Assembly (NCBI GenBank): GCA_030145245.1
Contig: JAQYWC010000042.1
Coordinates: 1 to 42,745, forward strand
DNA: 42,745 nt
Direction: 5' to 3'
Source of the DNA: Desulfobacterium sp.
Lineage (GTDB): Bacteria > Desulfobacterota > Desulfobacteria > Desulfobacterales > Desulfobacteraceae
In this document: piece after piece, positions 35,331-42,745 of the stretch
Numbering within the stretch: position 1 is the first letter of the stretch
Layout of the letters: each line of letters starts with the position of its first letter
Program-made: the position numbers and the translations under genes
The notes under the pieces: model-generated
Databases searched by the model: none
What the model saw: the letters and a program-made list of their open reading frames with translations, nothing else
Told to the model about the DNA's origin: nothing

Positions 35331-36451
35331 CGGCCCTGGATCTCCTCCATCACCGGTCTGAAAACCCGGCAGAACTCCTCCATGACCGGCTGCTGGACCA
35401 GGCTGATGCGAATCCAGTTGGGAAACCGGAAACCGGTCATGGTGCGGACCATTATCCCCTGGGTCATGAGTTTGCGGTACATGAGGGTATCTGAGACAGG
35501 CACCTTGACCATGAGATAATTGCCCTGGCCGCACACATGGGTCAGTCCCAGTTCATCAAACAGGGGGCAAAGCAATGCCTTGGCCTCCCGGACCATTTCC
35601 CGGGTCGCCCGGATAAAGGAGCCGTCATTGGTCAGGGCAGCGGCAGCCGCTCTCTGGGCCAGGGTATTAACCGAATAGACAATGTGGGTCCGCCGTATCA
35701 CCCCCACCATTTCAGCATTGGCACACAGGTACCCGATGCGCAGGGATGCCAGGGCATACATCTTGGAAAACGTCCTGAAGGTCACCACATTGGGATATTG
35801 CTCCACCAGGGCCATGCCGTCCGGGAAATCATCATTTTCCACATATTCGCAATAGGCTTCGTCAATGACCACAACGGCACGGTTGTCCACGGCATCCAAA
35901 AAACCTTTCATGGTCGACCTGTCCCAATAGGTGCCTGTGGGGTTGTTGGGATTGCAGACAAACAATATCTTGGTATGCCGGTCCATGGCATCCAGCATGG
36001 CCTGGGGATCAAACCCGTTGTCCTTAAGGGGAATCAACCGCGCTTCAAACCCGGAGAACTCGGCCACCCACTCATACACGGCAAAGGTCTTGTCCGCCGT
36101 GATGATATTGTCCCCTTTTTCACAAAAGGCCTTGATCACCGAGGCGATGACCTCGCAGGAGCCGTTGCCCACTAAAAACTGCTCCGGATCCTTGTCAAAC
36201 CGTTCAGCCAGGGACTGGCGGAGGTCAAAACAATCCCCGTTGGGGTAGACAGGCACAGCCATGGGCGTAAACCCTTCCACCACCTGGGCCACTTCAGGGG
36301 GCGGCCCCAGGGCATTTTCATTGTTGTTGAGCCGGTGGAGATGATCCACACCATACAGCCGCATGAGTTCCGGGTCTGGCTTACTTGGATAATATGCCTC
36401 AAAGGCCTGGATATAACTGGGAACCAGTTGGGTATAATCAAAATTATGCAT
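35327..36451 (-). CDS. HisC-like PLP-dependent aminotransferase
   Basis: The 374-residue class I/II aminotransferase has RLNNNENALGPPPEV near residue 39, GNGSCEVI near 98, FVCNPNNPTGTY near 166, DEAYCEY near 199 and the PLP lysine in TFSKMYALASLRIGY. It resembles histidinol-phosphate aminotransferases, but no other his genes are nearby, so its substrate may differ. The ATG at 36451 overlaps the end of the upstream gene (ATGCATAA) with no good ribosome site, indicating translational coupling. Its TGA overlaps the next ATG. Longer starts upstream would lie inside the preceding gene. Confidence 0.85.
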   Translation of the reverse strand: MHNFDYTQLVPSYIQAFEAYYPSKPDPELMRLYGVDHLHRLNNNENALGPPPEVAQVVEGFTPMAVPVYPNGDCFDLRQSLAERFDKDPEQFLVGNGSCEVIASVIKAFCEKGDNIITADKTFAVYEWVAEFSGFEARLIPLKDNGFDPQAMLDAMDRHTKILFVCNPNNPTGTYWDRSTMKGFLDAVDNRAVVVIDEAYCEYVENDDFPDGMALVEQYPNVVTFRTFSKMYALASLRIGYLCANAEMVGVIRRTHIVYSVNTLAQRAAAAALTNDGSFIRATREMVREAKALLCPLFDELGLTHVCGQGNYLMVKVPVSDTLMYRKLMTQGIMVRTMTGFRFPNWIRISLVQQPVMEEFCRVFRPVMEEIQGR

Positions 36452-37739
36452 GCTGGAACACCAGAATATCGGATTTACCGCCATAGGGCAGGACCAGCTT
36501 CGGCACAAACCCATTGTCCATGATCGCTTTGCCCATGGCCGCCTGCCATCCATGGGCCAGGTCGATGCGGATAAAGATATTGAAGATCTTCTCCCGGTGC
36601 AGCATCTCAACATACCGGGCAATACATTCGGCAGCGTCCCCACCGGTCACCATGGGAAAAAGGGTTGCTTTCCCTGCATCCGGCCTGAGCTGCACGGAAA
36701 AAACAGAACGTTCAGGCAGGCGTTCCCCCTGCCCTTCAATGATTTTAAGATCCCGCATGAGAATCTGCCGATGGTATGCTGCTTCAAGGAATTCTGCATA
36801 GGCCCTGTGGGCCCAGACAGATGCGCCCATATCCTCCCTCAGATGACGATACCAGACCCCCTGCTCCGATTTTTTGCCATCCCTTTGGATCAGATCCAGG
36901 TGCCCCAGGGATTCAAAATCCTCCGTGGGCAGGCTGGTGGTGGCCGACTCACTGAACAGGCCCATGGCCCTTGTCCGGGCCACTGTATTGATAAGGTGTT
37001 TTGTCAGGAGATCTCCGGCCTGTCCGTCCGTGGTAAATATATATGGCCCGGAAAAGCTGATCCCCTGTTCAGAAGGTGCCTGCCAGCAGATCATCCCGGC
37101 CAGGGCACCGCTCCGGTCTGTTGCCACGGCAATCTCCAGGTCCTTTTGCCCAACCATGTCGACCACCTTACCCGGGGTGAAAAACGCCTGGGGCACGGCA
37201 TCGGAAGGATAGAGCCCCAGGGCCTTGACACAGGCGACTTTAATCAGTTCAGGTTCCGGATCCCGGACAATGGTCAATTCCCCCCTGGTCTCAACCGGCT
37301 GGATCAACCCGGGTGTGACAACCGGATAAGCCCGGTCCTTCCGCAGCCCCAGGTGCAGGGTATCCCCTTCAAACCCCAGGGTAAATCCATCCACAGCCCT
37401 GGAAGCCACAAGCAGTCCCAGGTGATCAATCTCCTCCTGGGTATCTGTTTTTGTCACAAGGTTCATGGCCCATAGATCTGACGCATCGGCCTTAAAAGAA
37501 AATTCAACCCGCACATGCCACCCCCCCGGCTCAAGGCGAAAACGGACCTGGGTTCCAGGGGCCATTCTGGCCAGGTGGACCACGATCTCTTCGGCCGCAA
37601 CGGTCAGCATCATTGTTTTGCTGTCATCCAGTCCGCACACCGGCGCCCATTTTTCAACAACAGACTGAACCAGGGGCACCCAGGCAATATCGGCCGCAAG
37701 TGATACTGAAACCGATTGATCAAAACCCTTCATAAGCAT
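36444..37739 (-). CDS. HATPase-like (RsbW-type) / GNAT two-domain protein
   Basis: The 431-residue protein has an N-terminal anti-sigma-like HATPase module (LTVAAEEIVVHLARMAPGTQVRFRLE near 45, then LGLLVASRAVDGFTLGFEGDTLHLGL). The N-box asparagine is not evident, so nucleotide binding may be lost. A GNAT-like region (about 165-310: EPELIKVACVKALGLYPSDAVPQAFF, LEIAVATDRSGALAGMICW) and a C-terminal domain shared with the gene at 34462 follow. GAGG is five bases before the ATG. It leads a coupled operon with the HisC-like aminotransferase, the GNAT-like paralogue and a solute-binding protein. The target is unknown. Confidence 0.7.
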   Translation of the reverse strand: MLMKGFDQSVSVSLAADIAWVPLVQSVVEKWAPVCGLDDSKTMMLTVAAEEIVVHLARMAPGTQVRFRLEPGGWHVRVEFSFKADASDLWAMNLVTKTDTQEEIDHLGLLVASRAVDGFTLGFEGDTLHLGLRKDRAYPVVTPGLIQPVETRGELTIVRDPEPELIKVACVKALGLYPSDAVPQAFFTPGKVVDMVGQKDLEIAVATDRSGALAGMICWQAPSEQGISFSGPYIFTTDGQAGDLLTKHLINTVARTRAMGLFSESATTSLPTEDFESLGHLDLIQRDGKKSEQGVWYRHLREDMGASVWAHRAYAEFLEAAYHRQILMRDLKIIEGQGERLPERSVFSVQLRPDAGKATLFPMVTGGDAAECIARYVEMLHREKIFNIFIRIDLAHGWQAAMGKAIMDNGFVPKLVLPYGGKSDILVFQHA

Positions 37740-37923
37740 CCTTTCCTCTTATTAAAAAAATAACGAGCCCATGAGGATTACCCGTTCAATGCCCATGTGT
37801 CAAGCCCCTGGGCAATTTCAGGTATCATTACTTTTGTCTTTGAGTATTGTTTTTTGCAATCAACAGTACCACCAGGGACAGTCGGTATATCAGACAAATT
37901 CAGGCAGACACTCACAACCTTTT

Positions 37924-38643
37924 TTACCTTAATTTCTCGACTTTTATTACAACGATTGAAGGGCGGACCCAAAAACAATCATCCTTTTTTTCATTTTCTG
38001 AGTAATCTTTATCTAAAGGATGAGGTTCTTCAATCTTTTTAATTTTAAAGCCGCAAGATATTAGCAAGTTAAGAATCGTAGATAATTTTCTATGGTTTTT
38101 CCTTACACCCTCTACAAACCATTTTTGAGTTCTTTCACCTTCATTGAAATAATTATTCAGACGCCAATATTTGCCATTCTTATCCTCACTGTATCCTTCC
38201 GGATTTGCGGTGCAGACTGGATGTTCCATTGAGAATATCAACTGGCCGCCATCATTCAAATCCCTGAAACATTTTAAAAAAAACAATTCAAGATTTTCAA
38301 CATAGTGTAAAGCCATTGAACTTAAAATTAAGTCAAACCTGTTTTTAAAAGTTTGATCCTCATAATACCCATGCACAAACTCTATACCAATGTCATGATG
38401 ATTTTTTTTTAAATATTCGATCATATTGTCAGAAGGATCTAAAGCAACTACTTCCACAGCATGATTATTTTTTAACCAAACTGCTTGATGCCCGAATCCA
38501 GATCCGATATCTAAAACTCTTAGGCCTGACACATCACCAATTAATTGTCTGATACATGGCTCTTCCATCTTACCATTCAATCCGGTATCATTGAGTCGCA
38601 ATTTCTGATAATTTTCAAAAAACACTTCATCGTCATAAATCAT
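37924..38643 (-). CDS. Class I SAM-dependent methyltransferase
   Basis: The 239-residue protein has the SAM-binding motif I VLDIGSGFGHQAVWL (about 43-57), an acidic residue at the end of strand 2 (ALDPSDNMIEYL), and motif IV-like DLILSSMALHYV. It belongs to the Methyltransf_11/25 group, which methylates small molecules or quinone-like substrates. ATG 38643 follows GGGTG; an upstream ATG adds ten residues without support. Very AT-rich compared with its neighbours, which suggests transfer. The 184-bp gap before the next operon (37740-37923) shows only a short TGCCCA/TGGGCA inverted repeat near 37790-37815. Confidence 0.85.
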   Translation of the reverse strand: MIYDDEVFFENYQKLRLNDTGLNGKMEEPCIRQLIGDVSGLRVLDIGSGFGHQAVWLKNNHAVEVVALDPSDNMIEYLKKNHHDIGIEFVHGYYEDQTFKNRFDLILSSMALHYVENLELFFLKCFRDLNDGGQLIFSMEHPVCTANPEGYSEDKNGKYWRLNNYFNEGERTQKWFVEGVRKNHRKLSTILNLLISCGFKIKKIEEPHPLDKDYSENEKKDDCFWVRPSIVVIKVEKLR

Positions 38644-38733
38644 ATTACACCCTTTGAAATATACCCCTGCCAATAATCGGTTGCTAAAAGTTGCATAACG
38701 AAGCAGCTTTCCGCTGTAGCAACATGCTGTCAG

Positions 38734-39921
38734 TTATTTGTATTGTTCTTCTAAGTGGAGAAAGAATCCCTCTTTGTATGGCTTTTCCCCAATTGCTTTC
38801 TGAAACGCTTTGTCTGCCAGAAGGATCTTGTATTTCCATACCCCCCGTCTGTTGAAATCTTTATTGGTGATTTCAATCTTGTGGTAATGATTGGAAACTG
38901 GGTTGGTAAAAGAGTGATCGTTATACAAATGAACGGCAAAGAAAAAGGAATCGCCTTCAATCATGTAGATGTAGAAATTTGGCCCACCAACAGGAACCTT
39001 CTGCGGATCAAATTTAAGATCTGTTTTTCTTCCCAATCCTTTTTCCAGTTCTTCTCTGAAGGCTTCAACATCAGTGACTTCATGCTTATGAGGCGGTCCG
39101 GCTTTTACATATTTTTGCTGGTGGGGGGCTGCTATATAAACATAATTCTGGTGTGCACTTTTTCCCTGCAATGGGTATTTACCGGTCTTCCGATGGTATT
39201 CCGCGATTAACTCTCCAAAGTACTTCAGGTGGCGGAGTCGAAAAATATCCGCATCGTGCTGATATTTTTCATCCATGTTTTCAAAGAGTGATTTCTTATT
39301 CTTCCATGCTGCGACATCTGCTTCTGTTTTCTCCGGACTGGATACATCAGCCCCGAAAGAAGCTGCTATTGAGTCAAAGTGTTGGTCTGTGTGTTCCCCG
39401 AAAACAACCTCAAAGTATTGAAGCCCATTCTTCCAGAAGATGACGCGCTGATCTTCTTTTCCGTATACTCCGTTTGCGTTATTTGACCTGACTTGAATAT
39501 CCGGGCCAATAAAATGCAGGCCGATGTCGTCTTCATTGATTGTCACTTTAACTTTACGATCCAGAATCTTCCCAAAACTGTCTTCCATCATTTTGACCAA
39601 ACTCCTCTCCCGGGTCATCAGATGGTACTCGCCGGTTATATACCCCCTGTCACGTTTCATGCTTTCTTCCATGGCAGTGAAATGCCTGAACGGGAAACGC
39701 TTCTCACAAAATTTTGCGTCCTCAATGAGTGATTTAATTTTCTCTGTTGAAGTGTCCCTGGTGACAGCGCTGAGACGATATTCTTTTATATGAAGGTACC
39801 CATCACCGGGATAAAGACAAACGTAGATTTCAGCGGCTTCAATATTCAGTTTTTTGCTTAAGCCGTCAGCAAGACAGGGTATTGCTATGATAACTGCCAA
39901 GAAAACGATTATTTTCTTCAT
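38734..39921 (-). CDS. Secreted protein of unknown function
   Basis: The 395-residue protein has a clear signal peptide (MKKIIVFLAVIIAIPCLADG) and AGGGGG just before the ATG. The mature part is rich in charged and aromatic residues, with no membrane helices. It contains YFGELIAEYHRKTGKYPLQG, a motif that resembles the start of domains in other secreted unknowns. I do not recognise the family. It is likely periplasmic or extracellular. It stands alone; the 257-bp stretch 39922-40178 upstream shows nothing I can assign. Confidence 0.7.
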   Translation of the reverse strand: MKKIIVFLAVIIAIPCLADGLSKKLNIEAAEIYVCLYPGDGYLHIKEYRLSAVTRDTSTEKIKSLIEDAKFCEKRFPFRHFTAMEESMKRDRGYITGEYHLMTRERSLVKMMEDSFGKILDRKVKVTINEDDIGLHFIGPDIQVRSNNANGVYGKEDQRVIFWKNGLQYFEVVFGEHTDQHFDSIAASFGADVSSPEKTEADVAAWKNKKSLFENMDEKYQHDADIFRLRHLKYFGELIAEYHRKTGKYPLQGKSAHQNYVYIAAPHQQKYVKAGPPHKHEVTDVEAFREELEKGLGRKTDLKFDPQKVPVGGPNFYIYMIEGDSFFFAVHLYNDHSFTNPVSNHYHKIEITNKDFNRRGVWKYKILLADKAFQKAIGEKPYKEGFFLHLEEQYK

Positions 39922-40178
39922 ACGCCCCCTTATAGATTGCGATAACGGTTAAGCAAACGGGCTGCGAACAGGCTGCAGGCCAGGGTAAAGCAGCTGATCA
40001 CGATCCGTTCAGCGATTGGTTTTATGCGTTTACCATATAATTATCTTCCAACTTCAGTCTCAGTTTTTCCAAGATAACCCCCAAGCTCAATAGCGTAAAA
40101 CGGAAGCAGCCCCCGGCAACCAGGACATAACATCCATATCTGACATTATCATATCAACCATTGAATCTTGATCGGAAA

Positions 40179-40373
40179 TCAATGATACTGCTGTTTACGC
40201 ACTGAATATGATTCTTTCAGTCTTTGCATGAACTCAGAATCATTATCATAATGTGATTTTGGCATCTTCGGCATAACTTCATCAATATAGCAATCATCGC
40301 ACAATATTGTAGATTGGAATTCCCGCCCATCCTCTTCCTTTATAGATAATTTGCATTTTTCACATTTTTTCAT
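40179..40373 (-). CDS. Small Cys-rich (zinc-ribbon-like) protein
   Basis: The 64-residue protein starts MKKCEKCKLSIKEEDG and has CDDCYID, giving two CxxC pairs spaced like a LIM or zinc-ribbon knuckle, followed by a charged tail. GGAGGGGAG precedes the ATG at 40373. It starts 17 bases after the stop of the flavodoxin/ferredoxin gene, so it is co-transcribed with it and with the radical SAM gene. A metal-binding accessory role is likely; being a peptide substrate of the radical SAM enzyme is a weaker possibility. Confidence 0.7.
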   Translation of the reverse strand: MKKCEKCKLSIKEEDGREFQSTILCDDCYIDEVMPKMPKSHYDNDSEFMQRLKESYSVRKQQYH

Positions 40374-40390
40374 TTCACTCCCCTCCACCC

Positions 40391-41191
40391 TTAGAGAAAG
40401 AATACCGGCTCCTTTCGCCCTTTGCACATTTCACTCAGACGCATTGCAATGTCTTTGACTATGCCGGTTTTCATCGTTCTGGCGTTTTCGGGACAACACT
40501 TGATGCAGGCACAGCATAAAATGCATTTTTCATTATCAACCAAAGTACTATTTTCCAAATCAATAGCACCCACAGGACACTCTTCTGCACAAACGCCGCA
40601 TTGGGAACATTTATCACTAACGGCTATAAAATCAACAGAAAGCAATGGCTCAGACTCTCCATTGGGAGCGTTGCCGGGTACAGTTATATCAGGAGTACGA
40701 TTGACGGATGAAACGGAAAGCAATTTTTGATTGATCTTACGCCCAAACCATTCTGCGTGATTTAAGTCGCTTGCATCAGGACGAGCAACGGCAACCGGCG
40801 TTTCGGAGCAGGAAAAGGAGTGTTCCCCAATATATGCCCCACAGGCGACCGGTATACATCCACGGTTTGCCATAATATCCTTAAGCTCAAGCAATGCATC
40901 GTCATATTCACGATTACCATAAACGACAACACATACAACAGGCGTATTACGGGCTTTGATCCCATGCAGCCACTCAAGTAAAAGAGCCGGCACTCTTCCG
41001 ACATAAACGGGCACGGCAACAACAAGTAATTCATTTTCCAATGTCTGTAATTGTTGTTCCCGCGCATTGGGTTGGGTAATATCTATCAGTTCCCCAGTAC
41101 CTATACTAATCCCCCGCGCAATCGCTTGAACAACCGATTTTGTTGTCCCGGTGGGTGAAAAGCAAACCAGTTTCAATGATTCTATTTTCAT
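40391..41191 (-). CDS. EFR1-type flavodoxin/ferredoxin fusion protein
   Basis: The 266-residue protein has an N-terminal flavodoxin-like domain with the FMN phosphate loop FSPTGTTKS (11-19) and PVYVGRVPALLLEWL. A C-terminal 2x[4Fe-4S] ferredoxin domain follows, with CSQCGVCAEECP (C195, C198, C201, C205) and CILCCACIKCCP (C223, C226, C229, C233). Such fusions are low-potential cytoplasmic electron carriers. GGAG is eight bases before the ATG. It sits 25 bases downstream of a radical SAM gene, so it may supply that enzyme's electrons. Confidence 0.88.
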   Translation of the reverse strand: MKIESLKLVCFSPTGTTKSVVQAIARGISIGTGELIDITQPNAREQQLQTLENELLVVAVPVYVGRVPALLLEWLHGIKARNTPVVCVVVYGNREYDDALLELKDIMANRGCIPVACGAYIGEHSFSCSETPVAVARPDASDLNHAEWFGRKINQKLLSVSSVNRTPDITVPGNAPNGESEPLLSVDFIAVSDKCSQCGVCAEECPVGAIDLENSTLVDNEKCILCCACIKCCPENARTMKTGIVKDIAMRLSEMCKGRKEPVFFL

Positions 41192-41216
41192 TAAATATTC
41201 TCCATCCCCTCAATTC

Positions 41217-42125
41217 CTAAGTTTTTAGTTGCAGCCCATAAACTTGCCTTGGAGCAAGATACTCCGGAAACCTGTCGATAATAGCGCGACGAACAAGATA
41301 ACAGAAGTGGCATTCATCAACATACTCACCCCCGGGATCCACATTGTATTGCCTGGCCAGCAGAGCAGGGCCGCCTTTGACCAACGGACCGCATATCGGG
41401 TGGGAGCCGGCCTCGTATTCTTTCATCAGCACTGAAAGCGGACGTTTCCACATGTTGCCCATGCTTATGCCCTGGCACAGGTGGACATGACCATAAGAGT
41501 CCACATGTACCCTTGAGGGGGATTGCAGATCTTCGTGGGGACATTGTATGAGTTCGTTGCCGGGTCTGCGTGGCAAACCTGCTGTCAGCTTTTCGACAGC
41601 CCTTCCCTTGAACATCGCCCCACCCCCGATTACAGGGGTGCCCCTGCCCTGCCCTTGCCCGGGTATCGCTTCAACAAAGGGCTTCTGAATGCAAACGGGG
41701 GCCGTCGGGATGCCAAGCCTGCGTGCGGCTGCCAATCCACGTTTGGCCGGGCTGTCTCCTTCCCCATAATGGAATGAATCATCGCTGATGCTGAGGTATG
41801 CCACCCCGAGATCTGCGAGGGGACGGAACCAGACTTCGGCATCGTCTTCAGAAACGGCACCGTAAGCGTTGGTCACTATCCCAACTTTAAATCCCATATC
41901 CCGGGCAAGTTTGACACCTTCAAGCAGTGATGGATAGAAAAGAAAAGGTTCCCCACCTTCGAAATAGATCCATTCCACGCTGCCGATTTTTCGTGATTCA
42001 TCGAGCACACTGCGAATTTGGGGCAATGTCATGGTGCCTTGCGCCCTGGGACTCGAATAAAGAAAACAATGGTCACACTCAAGGTTGCACTTGTATGTCG
42101 TGAGAATGTGGACACCAGTCAACAT
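41217..42125 (-). CDS. Radical SAM protein
   Basis: The 302-residue protein has the radical SAM cluster motif CNLECDHC (C13, C17, C20), the SAM-binding FEGGEP (55-60), and a TIM-barrel-like pattern. C-terminal cysteines (QCPHED, HLCQGIS, CHFCYLVRR) could bind an auxiliary cluster. AGGAGG precedes ATG 42125; an upstream ATG is unsupported. The operon continues into the EFR1-type electron carrier and a small Cys-rich protein. The substrate is not identifiable; SPASM-like enzymes acting on peptides or proteins are one option. Confidence 0.85.
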   Translation of the reverse strand: MLTGVHILTTYKCNLECDHCFLYSSPRAQGTMTLPQIRSVLDESRKIGSVEWIYFEGGEPFLFYPSLLEGVKLARDMGFKVGIVTNAYGAVSEDDAEVWFRPLADLGVAYLSISDDSFHYGEGDSPAKRGLAAARRLGIPTAPVCIQKPFVEAIPGQGQGRGTPVIGGGAMFKGRAVEKLTAGLPRRPGNELIQCPHEDLQSPSRVHVDSYGHVHLCQGISMGNMWKRPLSVLMKEYEAGSHPICGPLVKGGPALLARQYNVDPGGEYVDECHFCYLVRRAIIDRFPEYLAPRQVYGLQLKT

Positions 42126-42169
42126 ATCTGTTCCCTCCTCTTTTCTAACCAGCCGGACCAGCACTTGTA

Positions 42170-42610
42170 TTAAAGTCTTTTTTCTACCATGCTTAGGAAC
42201 TCATCGCTGCCAAGGGGACGCCCATTCTTCTCGTGGAGATAAAACAGATCCGCCTCCTCCACAGGCCTGGTTTCGGCAAGAAAATCCCTCCACTCCCTTT
42301 CAACTCGTCCAAGCAACGGTTTTGCCTGCACCAAAGGGTCATCTTTCTTCATAATATGGGCCTGTGCGCTGCTCCACTGCCAATCTTCCGGTTGGTCGAC
42401 GTACTCTCTTTTGACCGGATTTATCTCGATATAGCGAGCGCAGGCAATCAGGTATTGCTCATCCAACAGGTGTGATGCGTATCGTCCCTGCCAGAACTGT
42501 CCACTGCTGCCGGTTCGGCGATTTATATACCTTGTATACCGACCATGTGCCGCCCGGAGGCAACTGGATAAAGAGTCCTTTTCTCTGGGGATCGCAATTA
42601 GATGAACATG
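42170..42610 (-). pseudogene. RayT (REP-associated, Y1/HUH) transposase, N-terminally truncated
   Basis: The minus frame is open from 42610 to 42170. It begins HVHLIAIPREKDS, the HUH metal motif of Y1 transposases, followed by RYTRYINRRTGSSGQFWQGRYAS and CARYIEINPVKREYV, all typical of RayT. The codon before the first histidine is TAA, so the N-terminus with its first strand is missing. The catalytic tyrosine helix remains. It is probably dead. A REP-like direct repeat touches the break point. Confidence 0.8.
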
Positions 42611-42638
42611 TTATGTGAAGTCCCCAATTATGTGAAGT
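42611..42638. repeat. REP-like direct repeat TTATGTGAAGT x2 at the RayT break
   Basis: TTATGTGAAGT occurs at 42611-42621 and 42628-42638 with CCCCAA between. RayT transposases are associated with short repeats of this type. The last 107 bases of the window show nothing else. Confidence 0.55.
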
Positions 42639-42745
42639 TGATATAGCATTCTCTCTTACATTCCCGCCATTTAAAACTTGTTACCAGCATTCTCATATTT
42701 AGGACTATACATAATTCGGTTCAATGACAATCTTTAATTTAACAG

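Noticed and set aside
36450-37475. A 341-codon plus-strand ORF
   Set aside because: It is antisense to the HATPase/GNAT gene, has a shadow-like composition rich in His, Gly, Pro and Gln, and shows no family motif.
37740-37923. A short gene between the methyltransferase and the GNAT operon
   Set aside because: Frames here lack ribosome sites and protein-like composition.
38680-38715. An integron attC-like hairpin (GTTGCT...AGCAAC) beside the AT-rich methyltransferase
   Set aside because: The ends do not match the GTTRRRY/RYYYAAC core and there is no cassette array.

Overview
The window looks like accessory chromosomal DNA of an anaerobic, probably sulfate-reducing deltaproteobacterium (Desulfobacterota, Desulfobacteraceae-like). 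This is inferred from gene content: a giant BcrA/HgdC-type CoA-dehydratase activase, a UGA-containing PrdB/GrdB-type selenoprotein, a PEP-CTERM/exosortase-associated acyltransferase, tandem BFD [2Fe-2S] domains, a flavodoxin/ferredoxin fusion beside a radical SAM protein, and RayT-type transposase debris. Base composition is patchy: GC-rich catabolic genes alternate with AT-rich islands (PhzF/TrpS/metallo-hydrolase block, cupin/Crp block, FAD-oxidase block, SAM methyltransferase). I see no rRNA, tRNA or CRISPR array.

Layout. 1-2660: 3' part of a large repetitive cadherin-like surface protein whose start lies outside the window. 2886-5681: PLP aminotransferase divergent from a MocR-type regulator. 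5910-8188: Fsr-like MFS transporter and PhzF-family protein. 8422-11851 (minus): TrpS, two metallo-beta-lactamase-fold genes (one truncated) and a membrane zinc-ribbon protein. 11934-14716 (minus operon): AraC/GlxA-type regulator, FAH-family hydrolase and cyclase-family hydrolase, divergent from the 1429-residue activase (14828-19117). 19395-23070: convergent Tat-exported metallophosphoesterase and histidine-phosphatase-like lipoprotein. 23554-26610 (minus): LysE exporter, LysR regulator and a selenoprotein interrupted by an in-frame UGA. 27133-28768: cupin-BFD-BFD protein divergent from a Crp/Fnr regulator. 28770-30648: decayed beta-propeller ORFs and an amidohydrolase with two compensating frameshifts. 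30701-33560 (minus): exosortase-associated acyltransferase, VAO-type flavoprotein and a PEP-CTERM remnant. 33702-37739 (minus operon): HATPase-like/GNAT protein, HisC-like aminotransferase, GNAT-like paralogue (frameshifted) and a periplasmic solute-binding protein. 37924-42610 (minus): methyltransferase, secreted unknown protein, a radical SAM / EFR1-type ferredoxin / small Cys-rich operon, and a truncated RayT transposase.

Most notable are two blocks, 19085-23463 and 30670-33574. Each is flanked by a direct repeat of the 3' end of the gene it follows (activase and amidohydrolase). The orphan 3' fragment in each case abuts a convergent neighbour, and both repeat pairs are about 94% identical by eye. 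This looks like two similar insertion or recombination events at gene 3' ends. The other leading observations are the UGA-encoded selenocysteine, the cupin-[2Fe-2S]-[2Fe-2S]/Crp pair, the ATGA-coupled aminotransferase/GNAT operon, and several C-homopolymer frameshifts that may be mutations, phase variation or sequencing errors.
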